DNA of 64,000 bases from Microbacterium sp. MYb62 (GCF_002979475.1 NZ_PCOY01000003.1:62001-126000), one strand, 5' to 3'. Positions 1 through 8,673 are shown, counted from the stretch's first letter. Translations and numbers: made by a program. The notes: a model not told the origin generated them from the letters alone.

Positions 1-165
1 GGCGATCCCCCGCTCCTCCATCGCCGTGAAATCGCGGCGGACGGTCATCTCGCTCACGCCGAGGGATTGCGCGGCATCACTGAGCGAGATCGCCTTGGAT
101 TCCTTGAGGCGGGCGATCAGCCAGTTCCAGCGCTCTTCAGCGGCGAGAGAGTTCACGTCACCCAT
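1..165 (-). CDS. DeoR-family transcriptional regulator, N-terminal part (cut by window edge)
   Basis: Only the first 55 codons are inside the window; the gene runs off the left edge. The peptide begins MGDVNSLAAEERWNWL and carries a DeoR-type winged helix-turn-helix (SLSDAAQSLGVSEMTVRRDF), the DNA-binding domain of sugar-catabolism repressors. The ATG at 165 follows AGGATG-like purines, and a 16-bp palindrome lies just upstream. It is divergent from a second DeoR gene starting at 261, so both may share control sites. The effector domain is not visible; by position, rhamnose or a related sugar phosphate is a guess. Confidence 0.85.
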   Translation of the reverse strand, partial: MGDVNSLAAEERWNWLIARLKESKAISLSDAAQSLGVSEMTVRRDFTAMEERGIA

Positions 166-172
166 CCTAGGA

Positions 173-188
173 AGAACGCACACGTTCT
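173..188. promoter_or_regulatory. 16-bp palindrome between two divergent DeoR regulator genes
   Basis: AGAACG-CACA-CGTTCT is a perfect 6-bp-arm inverted repeat 7 bp upstream of the leftward deoR start. Its position in the leader/promoter of a DeoR gene suggests an autoregulatory operator; this is inference. Confidence 0.45.
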
Positions 189-248
189 GACAGATTCGAT
201 CATGCGCGACGGCACCACCGACCGCCTGCCCGGCCCACGAGCACGGGA

Positions 249-254
249 TAGATT
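249..254 (+). promoter_or_regulatory. -10 hexamer TAGATT of the deoR gene at 261
   Basis: TAGATT is followed by exactly 6 nt (CCTCCC) and then the ATG, so transcription would start at the start codon (leaderless). There is no Shine-Dalgarno sequence. Confidence 0.5.
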
Positions 255-260
255 CCTCCC

Positions 261-1022
261 ATGGCACTTTCCGGCAATCTCGAGGCGCAACGGCGTCGAG
301 ACGAACTCGTCGAACTCGCGAACGGCCCGCAGGGCGTCATGATCGAGGCGGCGGCCGAACTCTTCTCCGTGTCGTCCATGACGATCCGACGCGACCTGCT
401 CGAACTGGAGGCCGAAGGCCGGGTGCGACGCGTTCGAGGCGGAGCGGCGGCCGCGCCGCGGGCACGCCCGTTCGACGCACGCCGGGCGATCCGGGCGAGC
501 GCGAAGCGCGCGATCGCCGAGAAGGCGCTGCGACTCGTGCCCGATCGGGGGAGCATCGCGCTCGACGCCTCCTCCACCGTCAACATGCTCGCCTCGACGA
601 TCGGGCCGCGCGCCGGGCTCGCGGCCTACACCAACTCCTTCGAGTCGTTCCAACTGCTGCATCCACTCGACGGCGTGACGGCGGTGATCTCCGGCGGAAC
701 CGCCGAGCCCACGACGGGGAGCCTCGTCGGCCCGATCGCCCGCCGGAGCATGCGATCGGTGTATTTCGACATCTTCTTCTCCTCGGCCGATGCCCTCGAC
801 AGCGCCGACGGCACCTCCGAGGTGTCGGTGGAGGAGGCAGAGCTGAAGCAGGCGATGGCCGGCAACGCGGGCACGACAGTCGTGTGTGTCGACTCCAGCA
901 AGCTCGAGCGCCGATCCGTCGCCCGCGCGCTCGAACGCGACGAGATCTCGGTGTTGATCACGGAACTCGATCCCGCCGACGAGCGGCTGGACGCCTTCCG
1001 GGAGACCACCGACATCCTCTGA
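261..1022 (+). CDS. DeoR/GlpR-family transcriptional regulator
   Basis: A 253-residue protein of normal DeoR-family length. Residues about 10-65 form the winged helix-turn-helix (AAAELFSVSSMTIRRDLLEL) and residues about 80-235 the sugar-phosphate-sensing domain, with the family-typical elements IALDASSTVNMLA, TNSFESF and VCVDSSKLE. Such repressors usually bind a phosphorylated sugar and release DNA. It lies 105 bp upstream of the rhamnose aldolase/dehydrogenase gene on the same strand, and an inverted repeat in that gap is a likely operator, so it is the best local candidate for the rhamnose regulator. The effector was not demonstrated. Confidence 0.88.
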   Translation: MALSGNLEAQRRRDELVELANGPQGVMIEAAAELFSVSSMTIRRDLLELEAEGRVRRVRGGAAAAPRARPFDARRAIRASAKRAIAEKALRLVPDRGSIALDASSTVNMLASTIGPRAGLAAYTNSFESFQLLHPLDGVTAVISGGTAEPTTGSLVGPIARRSMRSVYFDIFFSSADALDSADGTSEVSVEEAELKQAMAGNAGTTVVCVDSSKLERRSVARALERDEISVLITELDPADERLDAFRETTDIL

Positions 1023-1053
1023 CTCCTTCCCGCGACCTTCCCCGCGACGTCGG

Positions 1054-1081
1054 TTCATGTTATCTTTCACATGAAGTAACA
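1054..1081 (+). promoter_or_regulatory. Candidate rhamnose operon operator/promoter
   Basis: The gap before the aldolase gene holds two nested dyads: TTCATG at 1054 with CATGAA ending at 1075, and TGTTA at 1058 with TAACA ending at 1081. It is AT-rich against its surroundings and 46-73 bp upstream of the ATG. Operator function for the adjacent DeoR protein is inferred from position. Confidence 0.45.
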
Positions 1082-1127
1082 GCACTAGTGCACACGGTCG
1101 TGTGCGCCGCCCCTGTCTTGGAGAGTC

Positions 1128-3164
1128 ATGACCAACGCCACCGCCGCCGCCCTCATCGCCCGGTCGAACCGCCTCGGCGCCGACCCGAAGAACACCAACT
1201 ACGCCGGCGGGAACACCTCCGCCAAGGGCACGGAGACCGATCCCGTGACAGGTCAACCCGTCGAGCTGATGTGGGTCAAGGGCTCGGGCGGCGACCTGGG
1301 CACCCTCCAGGAGGGCGGCCTGGCCGTGCTGCGCCTCGACCGCATGCGCGCGCTCGTCGACGTCTACCCCGGCCTCGACCGTGAAGACGAGATGGTCGCG
1401 GCCTTCGATTACTGCCTGCACGGCAAGGGCGGCGCCGCCCCCTCGATCGACACTGCGATGCACGGCCTCGTCGACGCCGCGCACGTCGACCACCTGCACC
1501 CCGACTCCGGCATCGCGATCGCCACCGCCGCCGACGGTGAAGCGCTGACCACGAAGATCTTCGGCGAGAAGGTCGTCTGGGTGCCGTGGCGTCGTCCCGG
1601 ATTCCAGCTCGGACTCGACATCGCCGAGATCAAGAAGCAGAACCCGCAGGCGATCGGCTGCATCCTCGGCGGGCACGGCATCACGGCCTGGGCGGACACC
1701 TCCGAGGAAGCCGAGGCGAACTCCCTCTGGATCATCGACACCGCGGCCGCGTACATCGCCGAGCATGGCAAGGCCGATCCGTTCGGTGGCGTCCGCTCCG
1801 GCTTCGAAGCCCTCCCCACGGCAGAGCGCCGTGAGCGCGCAGCAGCCCTCGCCGGCACCATCCGCGGCATCGCCTCGACCGACAAGCCGATGGTCGGACA
1901 CTTCACCGATGCCGACGTGGTCCTCGACTTCCTGGCATCCGAGCAGGCTCCAGCCCTGGCAGCGCTCGGCACCAGCTGCCCGGATCACTTCCTGCGCACC
2001 AAGGTCAAGCCGCTCATCCTCGACCTGCCCGCCACGGCCTCCCTCGACGAGCAGATCGCGCGTCTGCACGAGCTGCACGAGCAGTACCGCGCCGACTACC
2101 AGGCCTACTACGACGCGCACGCGACGGCCGACTCCCCCGCGATCCGCGGCGCCGACCCGCTCATCGTGCTGGTCCCCGGTGTGGGCATGTTCTCCTACGG
2201 CGCCAACAAGCAGACCGCCCGCGTCGCCGGCGAGTTCTACGTGAACGCGATCAACGTGATGCATGGCGCCGAAGCGCTCTCGACCTATTCGCCGATCTCG
2301 GATGCCGAGAAGTTCCGCATCGAGTACTGGGCGCTGGAGGAGGCCAAGCTGCAGCGCATGCCGAAGCCGAAGTCGCACCAGGGCCGCATCGCCTTCGTCA
2401 CGGGCGCCGCCTCGGGCATCGGCAAGGCCATCGCCACCCGCCTCGCCGCCGAGGGCGCCTGCGTCGTGATCGCCGATCTCGACCTCGAGAAGGCGCAGGC
2501 CGCAGCTGCCGAGCTCGGCAACACCGATGTCGCGATCGGGATCGCCGCCAACGTGGCCGATGCCGATGCCGTCCAGGCCGCACTGAACGAGGCCGTGCTC
2601 GCCTTCGGCGGCGTCGACCTGGTCGTCAACAACGCCGGCCTCTCGCTCTCGAAGCCGCTGCTGGAGACCACCGAGAAGGACTGGGATCTGCAGCACGACG
2701 TGATGGCCAAGGGCTCGTTCCTCGTGTCGAAGGCCGCCGCCCGCGTGCTCATCGACCAGAAGCTCGGCGGCGACATCATCTACATCTCGTCGAAGAACTC
2801 GGTCTTCGCCGGCCCCAACAACATTGCCTACTCCGCCACCAAGGCCGACCAGGCCCACCAGGTGCGGCTGCTCGCGGTCGAGCTCGGCGAGTACGGTATC
2901 CGTGTGAACGGCATCAACCCCGACGGCGTGGTCCGCGGCTCCGGCATCTTCGCGTCGGGCTGGGGTGCGAACCGTGCCGCGACCTACGGCGTCGCCGAAG
3001 AGGACCTCGGCCAGTACTACGCGAATCGCACGATCCTCAAGCGCGAGGTCGTCCCCGAGAACGTGGCGGACGCGGTGTACGTGCTGACCGGTCCTGAGCT
3101 CAGCCGCACCACGGGTCTGCACATCCCGGTCGACTCCGGCGTCGCCGCGGCGTTCCTGCGATGA
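1128..3164 (+). CDS. rhaEW: Bifunctional rhamnulose-1-phosphate aldolase / lactaldehyde (short-chain) dehydrogenase
   Basis: A 678-residue fusion. The first ~400 residues are a class II aldolase with the metal-binding elements HVDHLHPDS and LGGHGI; this family splits L-rhamnulose 1-phosphate into dihydroxyacetone phosphate and L-lactaldehyde. Residues ~418-678 are a short-chain dehydrogenase with a Rossmann motif (VTGAASGIGKA), NNAG and the catalytic YSATK, which oxidises the lactaldehyde. The two-domain architecture is known from Bacillus (YuxG type), actinobacteria and rhizobia. A GGAG ribosome site precedes the ATG. It is followed by rhamnulokinase on the same strand. No rhamnose isomerase gene is in the window, so it must lie elsewhere. 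Confidence 0.93.
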   Translation: MTNATAAALIARSNRLGADPKNTNYAGGNTSAKGTETDPVTGQPVELMWVKGSGGDLGTLQEGGLAVLRLDRMRALVDVYPGLDREDEMVAAFDYCLHGKGGAAPSIDTAMHGLVDAAHVDHLHPDSGIAIATAADGEALTTKIFGEKVVWVPWRRPGFQLGLDIAEIKKQNPQAIGCILGGHGITAWADTSEEAEANSLWIIDTAAAYIAEHGKADPFGGVRSGFEALPTAERRERAAALAGTIRGIASTDKPMVGHFTDADVVLDFLASEQAPALAALGTSCPDHFLRTKVKPLILDLPATASLDEQIARLHELHEQYRADYQAYYDAHATADSPAIRGADPLIVLVPGVGMFSYGANKQTARVAGEFYVNAINVMHGAEALSTYSPISDAEKFRIEYWALEEAKLQRMPKPKSHQGRIAFVTGAASGIGKAIATRLAAEGACVVIADLDLEKAQAAAAELGNTDVAIGIAANVADADAVQAALNEAVLAFGGVDLVVNNAGLSLSKPLLETTEKDWDLQHDVMAKGSFLVSKAAARVLIDQKLGGDIIYISSKNSVFAGPNNIAYSATKADQAHQVRLLAVELGEYGIRVNGINPDGVVRGSGIFASGWGANRAATYGVAEEDLGQYYANRTILKREVVPENVADAVYVLTGPELSRTTGLHIPVDSGVAAAFLR

Positions 3165-3170
3165 GCGCGG

Positions 3171-3253
3171 TCCGCCGAGTGCACGGCTCCCTGTCGAACG
3201 CACGGCTTGTTCACGTCACGAAGCCGTGCACTCGGGCGGATGGCGTGCACTCG
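3171..3253. repeat. Intergenic inverted-repeat element between rhaEW and rhaB
   Basis: The left arm at 3171-3188 (TCCGCCGAGTGCACGGCT) pairs with the reverse complement at 3222-3240, with one bulged base. Inside is a smaller dyad (CACGGCTT at 3201, AAGCCGTG ending 3228). A third partial copy of the GTGCACTCGG core follows at 3244-3253. The hairpin separates two genes of one operon, so it may be a processing or attenuation element or a dispersed intergenic repeat. Confidence 0.6.
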
Positions 3254-3270
3254 GCGTGTGGCGGCGACCG

Positions 3271-4671
3271 GTGACCATCCGGGCGGTCGCGGCCGTCGAT
3301 CTCGGCGCGACCAGCGGCCGTGTGATGATCGGGCGAATCGGCGAAGGACGACTCGACCTCGAACTCGTGTCGCGCTTCCCGAACGGTCCCGTCGAACGCG
3401 AGGACGGCCTGCACTGGGACTTCACGGCTCTGTACGAGCATGTCCTCGATGGGCTTTCCGAAGCCGTGCGCCGCGAACCGGGCATCGAGAGCATCGGCGT
3501 CGACTCCTGGGCTGTCGACTACGGCCTCCTGAAGGACGGCGGGCTTCTCGCCGAGCCGTTCCACTACCGCGACGAGCGCACGACGCGGGGCGTCGACGAG
3601 GTGCACGCGATCATCCCGTTCGCTGAGCTCTATCGGCGCAACGGCCTGCAGTTCCTGCCCTTCAACACGCTGTACCAGTACCGCGTCGACGAACGTCTCG
3701 ACCATGCCGACACCGCGCTCCTCATCCCCGACCTCATCGCCTTCCTGCTCACCGGATCCGCCGTGGCCGAGCGCACGAACGCCTCCACCACCGGTCTGCT
3801 CGGTGTCACGGACGGCGACTGGGACACGCGGCTGGCAGACCGGCTGGGCATCCCGTCGAGAATCCTGCCGCCGCTGGTCGATCCGGGAACGACCATCGGC
3901 ATCCTGCGCCCGGAACTGGTCGCACGGGTCGGCAAGATCCTGCCGGTGATCGCGGTCGGCTCGCACGACACGGCCTCCGCCGTCGTCGCAGCACCCCTCT
4001 CGACCCCGCACTCCGCGTACATCTCGTGCGGCACCTGGGGCCTGGTCGGGGTGGAGCTGACCGAGCCGGTGCTGTCGGATGCCGCGCGCGAGGCGAACTT
4101 CACGCACGAGCTCGGAGTCGACGGCCGCTACCGGTTCCTGCACAACGTCACGGGACTCTGGCTGCTCAGCGAGACCGTGCGGGCGTGGGAGTCCGACGAC
4201 GGGGAGAGCATCGATCTGCCGGCGCTGCTGTCCGCAGCATCCGAGGTCACCGGTGAGGTGCCGATCTTCGACGCCGACGATCCGACACTCAGCGCGCCGG
4301 GGAACATGCCGTCGCGGATCGCCGCGCTCGTCGGCGGCACGGCACCGACCGCGAGGCCCGCGTTCGCGCGGACCATCGTCGAGTCGATCGCCGCGGCCTT
4401 CGCCCGCGCGGTCCAGACGGCTGCCGACCTGTCGGGGCGCGAGCTCGACAGCATCCATCTCGTCGGAGGCGGGTCGCTCAACCGCCTGCTCTGCCAGGCC
4501 ACGGCCGACCGTACCGGCCTTCCGGTGCTCGCCGGCCCGGTCGAGGCGACCGCGCTGGGCAACGTCCTCGTCCAGGCTCGTGCGCTCGGCGCTGCTCCGT
4601 CGACACTGGAAGGCCTCCGCACGCTCGTGGCTGAGATGCACGCGCCAACGCGTTTCGATCCCCGCGGCTGA
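3271..4671 (+). CDS. rhaB: Rhamnulokinase (FGGY family)
   Basis: A 466-residue FGGY carbohydrate kinase that phosphorylates L-rhamnulose at the 1-OH, feeding the upstream aldolase. The N-terminal ATPase motif is AAVDLGATSGRVMIG, a rhamnulokinase hallmark (DLGA-S/T-SGR), followed by GVDSWAVDYGLL, and a C-terminal GGGSLNRLLCQ nucleotide-site motif. The GTG at 3271 is chosen because the motif starts six residues later; an in-frame ATG at 3226 would fall inside the intergenic inverted repeat. It probably shares the operon with rhaEW, 106 bp upstream. A strong hairpin follows the stop. Confidence 0.93.
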   Translation: MTIRAVAAVDLGATSGRVMIGRIGEGRLDLELVSRFPNGPVEREDGLHWDFTALYEHVLDGLSEAVRREPGIESIGVDSWAVDYGLLKDGGLLAEPFHYRDERTTRGVDEVHAIIPFAELYRRNGLQFLPFNTLYQYRVDERLDHADTALLIPDLIAFLLTGSAVAERTNASTTGLLGVTDGDWDTRLADRLGIPSRILPPLVDPGTTIGILRPELVARVGKILPVIAVGSHDTASAVVAAPLSTPHSAYISCGTWGLVGVELTEPVLSDAAREANFTHELGVDGRYRFLHNVTGLWLLSETVRAWESDDGESIDLPALLSAASEVTGEVPIFDADDPTLSAPGNMPSRIAALVGGTAPTARPAFARTIVESIAAAFARAVQTAADLSGRELDSIHLVGGGSLNRLLCQATADRTGLPVLAGPVEATALGNVLVQARALGAAPSTLEGLRTLVAEMHAPTRFDPRG

Positions 4672-4680
4672 CCGCGCCTC

Positions 4681-4727
4681 CCGACGAAGCCCCCTCTCCG
4701 TCTGCAGCGGGGAGGGGGATTCGTCGG
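4681..4727. terminator. Bidirectional terminator between rhaB and the GH3 gene
   Basis: The dyad has outer arms CCGACGAA/TTCGTCGG and inner arms CCCCCTCTCC/GGGGAGGGGG around a short loop. It lies between two convergent genes and ends with T-rich bases for the rightward strand. Confidence 0.8.
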
Positions 4728-4751
4728 TCCGAGGCGACCGGGCGTTCGCGC

Positions 4752-7037
4752 TCAGTCTGCTGAGGGACCGCCCGCGTTCGCTGCGGCGATCAACTGCTCG
4801 ATCTGCTCGAAGGAGACCGGGAGTCCGGGGAATCCGGCGAGCCGACCGATCGGGAAGGAGGCCATCATCTTCTGCATCGCCTCGTCGTTGGGCATCATCG
4901 AGGCGGCAGCAGCGTCGCCGTCGAGCCCGCCCATCAGGCCGCCGAGCGCCTGCTGCACGATGGGGCCGGCGATCGGGTGCGCGATCAGGTCGCCGATCGA
5001 GGAGTTCATCGTCAGCTCCTGGTGCACCTCATCCCCCGAGACCTCCACCGAGACGGTCGACCGGATGTCACGGCTGGAAGCGGCGACGTCGACCGTGTAA
5101 GACCCACCCTCGACCACCCAGCGGTCGACGCGGATGTCCCAGTAGGCGAGGTCCTCACGCCGCACGACGAGCTCGACCGCGCGGGTCTCTCCCGCGGCGA
5201 GCGCGACCGAGGCGAACGCCTTGAGTTCGCGGGGTGCGCGCTGCACGATCGACGTCGTCGGGGCGACGTAGACCTGCACGACCTCGCGGCCGTCACGGTC
5301 ACCGGTGTTGGTGACGTCGACTCGCACGACGATGTCGCCGTCTGCTCCGACCGCTGCCGTCGCGGTGCCGTACTCGAACGTCGTGTACGAGAGTCCGTGA
5401 CCGAACGGGAAGGTCACGTCGAGATCCTTCGCGTCGTACCAGCGGTAGCCGACCAGCAGGCCCTCGCCGTAGCGCACATGGCCGAACTCGCCGGGGAAGT
5501 TGCCGAAGGAGGGGTTGTCCTCGAGTCGCACCGGCACGGTCTCGGTGAGCTTGCCCGAGGGGTTCACTGCGCCGTAGAGCACGTCGGCGACAGCACTGCC
5601 TCCGGCCTGGCCCAGCAGCCAGCTCTCGACGATCGCGGGCACGCGGTCGGCGAAGGGCAGGGCGACGACACCGCCGTTGGACAGGACGACCACCACGCGA
5701 GGGTTCACCTCGAGCACGGCATCGAGCACGACCAGCTGCTCGGCCGGGAGGTCGATGTGGTCGCGGTCGAAACCCTCAGACTCCTCCGCGGCCGGAAGGC
5801 CAAGGAACAGCACGGCCACGTCCGCCGCACCTGCGACGCCGACGGCTTCCGCCCGCAGGTCAGAGGCGGTGCGACCGGAGGTCGCGATGGTGCCGCCTTC
5901 GACCCCGAAGCCTGCCGCGTAGGAGACGTTGTCGCCGCCGACTGCCCGTAGTTCATCGAGGGCCTTGTCGACACGCGTGGGGTTGATCAGCGACGAGCCT
6001 GCACCCTGGAACCGCGGTTCGGTCGCAAAGGCACCGATCACGGCGACCTTCTGGTCGGCGGCGAGCGGCAGCAGTGCGCCCTCGTTCTTCAGCAGCACGA
6101 TCGAGCGACCGGCCGCCTCACGGGCAAGTGCGTGGTGCGCCTCGACGTCGAGCGGGCCTGCCACAGCAGGACGCTCACCGGCCTTGCGCACGAGGTCGAG
6201 GGCGCGGGCTGCCGCGGTGTCGAGCACACTCTCCGCGAGCTCCCCCGCCCGCACGGCTGCGACGAGCTGGGCATCCGTCCGCCCACCCGATGCGGGCATC
6301 TCCAGGTCGAGTCCGGCAGCGACTCCGACGACACGGTCGTTCACCGCGCCCCAGTCCGACACGACGAGGCCGTCGAAGCCCCAGTCGTCGCGCAGCACGC
6401 TGGTCAGCAGCCACGGGTCTTCCGAGGTCCAGACGCCGTTGAGCTTGTTGTACGAGCACATGACGGTCCACGGCGCCGCGTCCTTCACGACGCGCTCGAA
6501 TCCGCGCAGGTAGATCTCGCGCAGCGGGCGCGGGTCCAGGTCCGAGCTCGCACGCATGCGGTCGAACTCCTGGTTGTTGGCGGCGAAGTGCTTGAGCGAG
6601 GTGCCGACGCCCTTCGACTGGATGCCACGGACCGAGGCGGCTCCGAGGATGCCGGACACGATCGGGTCTTCCGAGAAGTACTCGAAGTTGCGTCCGCACA
6701 GCGGCGAGCGCTTGATGTTGATGCCGGGGCCGAGCACGACGGCGACGTCCTCGATCGCGGCCTCGACCCCGATCGCGGCACCCACGCGCTCGATGAGCTC
6801 CGGGTCGAAGGAGGAGCCGATGCCGACCGCGGGCGGGAAGCAGGTGGCGGGGACGCTGCTGGCGAGACCGAGGTGGTCGGTGGCTCCGGACTGCTTGCGC
6901 AGGCCGTGCGGGCCGTCGGTCATCATCATCGATGGGATGCCCACGCGATCGATGGCCTTGGTGGTCCAGAAGTCCGCACCGCTGGTGAGCGACGCCTTCT
7001 CCTCGAGAGTGAGGTCGGAAGCCGAGTTCTCGGGCAT
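4752..7037 (-). CDS. Glycoside hydrolase family 3 beta-glucosidase
   Basis: A 761-residue enzyme without a signal peptide, so probably cytoplasmic. Residues ~20-290 form the GH3 N-terminal barrel with the substrate loop MMTDGPHGLRKQ and the catalytic nucleophile aspartate in GLVVSDWGAV (~Asp227). The GH3 C-terminal sandwich follows, then a fibronectin-III-like domain (EVVQVYVAPTTSIVQRAPRE, residues ~575-655), then a ~90-residue helical tail rich in Met/Ala/Gly. AAAGGA precedes the ATG. It is divergent from a TetR regulator across 94 bp, which probably controls it. Beta-glucosidase is the likeliest activity, but beta-xylosidase or another GH3 specificity is not excluded. Confidence 0.9.
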   Translation of the reverse strand: MPENSASDLTLEEKASLTSGADFWTTKAIDRVGIPSMMMTDGPHGLRKQSGATDHLGLASSVPATCFPPAVGIGSSFDPELIERVGAAIGVEAAIEDVAVVLGPGINIKRSPLCGRNFEYFSEDPIVSGILGAASVRGIQSKGVGTSLKHFAANNQEFDRMRASSDLDPRPLREIYLRGFERVVKDAAPWTVMCSYNKLNGVWTSEDPWLLTSVLRDDWGFDGLVVSDWGAVNDRVVGVAAGLDLEMPASGGRTDAQLVAAVRAGELAESVLDTAAARALDLVRKAGERPAVAGPLDVEAHHALAREAAGRSIVLLKNEGALLPLAADQKVAVIGAFATEPRFQGAGSSLINPTRVDKALDELRAVGGDNVSYAAGFGVEGGTIATSGRTASDLRAEAVGVAGAADVAVLFLGLPAAEESEGFDRDHIDLPAEQLVVLDAVLEVNPRVVVVLSNGGVVALPFADRVPAIVESWLLGQAGGSAVADVLYGAVNPSGKLTETVPVRLEDNPSFGNFPGEFGHVRYGEGLLVGYRWYDAKDLDVTFPFGHGLSYTTFEYGTATAAVGADGDIVVRVDVTNTGDRDGREVVQVYVAPTTSIVQRAPRELKAFASVALAAGETRAVELVVRREDLAYWDIRVDRWVVEGGSYTVDVAASSRDIRSTVSVEVSGDEVHQELTMNSSIGDLIAHPIAGPIVQQALGGLMGGLDGDAAAASMMPNDEAMQKMMASFPIGRLAGFPGLPVSFEQIEQLIAAANAGGPSAD

Positions 7038-7087
7038 TGTTTTCCTTTCGCGGGCGACGTCGATGTCCTTGCGAAAACCATATGCCC

Positions 7088-7125
7088 TTCAGTATTAGAT
7101 TTCAAACGGCATTCAGGATTAGGGT
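7088..7125. promoter_or_regulatory. Direct repeats and -10 in the GH3/tetR divergent region
   Basis: TTCAGTATTAG (7088-7098) and TTCAGGATTAG (7112-7122) are near-identical 11-mers 24 bp apart. The second overlaps TAGGGT (7120-7125), which stands exactly 6 nt before the tetR ATG as a leaderless -10. The repeats are a likely binding site for the TetR protein on both promoters. Confidence 0.5.
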
Positions 7126-7131
7126 CGAAGC

Positions 7132-7710
7132 ATGGCAACACGAGGTTCGTATGCGAAGGGCGTGGCGCGACGCGAGGAGATCCTCGAGAGCGCCCTCGAC
7201 GTGATCGGACGCAAGGGATATCAGAACGCCTCGCTCAAGGAGATCGCCGAAGTCGTCGGCGTCACCCCTGCCGCCCTCCTGCACTACTTCGGCTCGAAGG
7301 AGGAGCTCTTCACGGAGGTGCTCCGCAAACGCGATGAGCACGACGGTCTCGACCCGGCCCGGCTCAGCGCCGACGAGGCGAGGACGGCATTCCTCGATGT
7401 CATCCGCCACAACACCGAGGTCCCGGGACTCGTCACCCTGTTCTCGCGACTCTCGGTGGATGCCGCCGACCCGGAGCATCCGGCCCATTCGTACTTCCTG
7501 GACCGCAGCGCGCGTCTGCGCGAGTCCATCGTCGACAACTTCGGCGCCGAGGACCGTCGCTCCACGCTCGACCCCGACACCCTCGCCCGCGTGATCCAGG
7601 CCACGTCGGACGGGCTCCAGCTGCAGTGGATGATCGACCCGACCGTCGACATGCCCGGCATCATGGCGGCTCTCATCGACGCCCTGCATCCGCCGACATC
7701 ACCGGCCTGA
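7132..7710 (+). CDS. TetR/AcrR-family transcriptional regulator
   Basis: A 192-residue protein of family-typical size. Residues ~10-60 form the TetR helix-turn-helix (ASLKEIAEVVGVTPAALLHY) and FGSKEELF follows. The C-terminal ligand domain is not specific enough to name an inducer. It is divergent from the GH3 beta-glucosidase gene, with paired 11-bp repeats between them, so it is most simply the local repressor of that gene and of itself. Confidence 0.9.
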   Translation: MATRGSYAKGVARREEILESALDVIGRKGYQNASLKEIAEVVGVTPAALLHYFGSKEELFTEVLRKRDEHDGLDPARLSADEARTAFLDVIRHNTEVPGLVTLFSRLSVDAADPEHPAHSYFLDRSARLRESIVDNFGAEDRRSTLDPDTLARVIQATSDGLQLQWMIDPTVDMPGIMAALIDALHPPTSPA

Positions 7711-7725
7711 GTTCGCCGAGGCGAA

Positions 7726-8673
7726 CTACCCCTTCACCGCACCCCCGAGCCCGGCCGAGCGCAGGAACACCGACTGGAAGATCAGGAACATCGCGATCGG
7801 GATCAGGGTCGCGATCGCGAGAGCTGCGAGGAACACGTCGAGCTCGGTCTGCGACTGCACGGCGGGGAGCCGTACCGACAGCGGCTGCACCGCGGGATCG
7901 GGCAGCACCAGCATCGGCCACAGGTAGTCCTTCCACGCCGCGATGATCGCGAACACCGAGACCACGCCGAGGATCGGCTTCGACATCGGCAGCACGATCG
8001 ACCAGAACAGTCGGAAGGGACCAGCTCCATCGGTGCGCGCCGCCTCGAAGACCTCACGGGGCAGGCTGTCGAAGAACCGCTTGACCAGCAGGATGTTGAA
8101 GGCGTTCGCTCCCATCGGCAACCAGACGGCGAGGTAGTTGTTGAGCAGGCTCACGTCTCCGAGCAGGGGCGGATGCACGATCGTGAGATACAGCGGCACC
8201 AGCAGCACGATCCCGGGGATGAACAGCGTCGCCAGCACCAGGGCGTTCAGGATCGGCGCGTACGTCGGACGCAGCACCGAGAGCGCGTAGCCCGCGGTCG
8301 TGGCGATGAACAGCTGCACGAACCAGGCACCGAGCGCGATGATCACCGTGTTGAAGAAGTACTGGTCGATGTGGATGTCGTTCCACGCGGTCGACAGGTT
8401 CTCCCAGTCGATCCCGTTCGGCCACAGCGCGAACGGCTGCTGCAGGGTGTCCTGCGTGGGTGTGATCGCCGACTTCGCCAGCCACAGGATCGGACCGAGA
8501 CCGGCGACGACCAGCCCGACGGCGAGGAACACATGGGTGACCGACATCCCGACGCGGATTCCGGGGCGCCGGCGTTCGGAGTCGGAGATGACGGTGCGAT
8601 CCCCCACGCGGTCGGCGGCCTTCTCCGCCGCCTTCTCCGCGGCGCGAGTCGAGAGGCGGGTCGTGAGGCTCAC
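7726..8673 (-). CDS. Carbohydrate ABC transporter permease (MalG-like, inner membrane)
   Basis: A 315-residue protein with six predicted membrane segments, beginning after a ~45-residue charged N-terminal tail. The EAA loop contacting the ATPase is EVFEAARTDGAGPFRLFWSIV. The start is the GTG at 8673, which overlaps the stop of the partner permease as GTGA. An unusual Ala/Glu-rich repeat (AAEKAAEKAADR) sits near the N-terminus. It forms the membrane pore with the upstream permease; the substrate is probably an alpha-glucoside, from the adjacent GH13 enzyme. It is the last gene of the leftward operon. Confidence 0.93.
   Translation of the reverse strand: MSLTTRLSTRAAEKAAEKAADRVGDRTVISDSERRRPGIRVGMSVTHVFLAVGLVVAGLGPILWLAKSAITPTQDTLQQPFALWPNGIDWENLSTAWNDIHIDQYFFNTVIIALGAWFVQLFIATTAGYALSVLRPTYAPILNALVLATLFIPGIVLLVPLYLTIVHPPLLGDVSLLNNYLAVWLPMGANAFNILLVKRFFDSLPREVFEAARTDGAGPFRLFWSIVLPMSKPILGVVSVFAIIAAWKDYLWPMLVLPDPAVQPLSVRLPAVQSQTELDVFLAALAIATLIPIAMFLIFQSVFLRSAGLGGAVKG

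Noticed and set aside
153-3203. A 1,016-codon open frame on the minus strand across the DeoR and rhaEW genes
   Set aside because: It is antisense to two well-supported genes, has no recognisable domain and has Arg/Gly/Val-rich composition typical of shadow frames.
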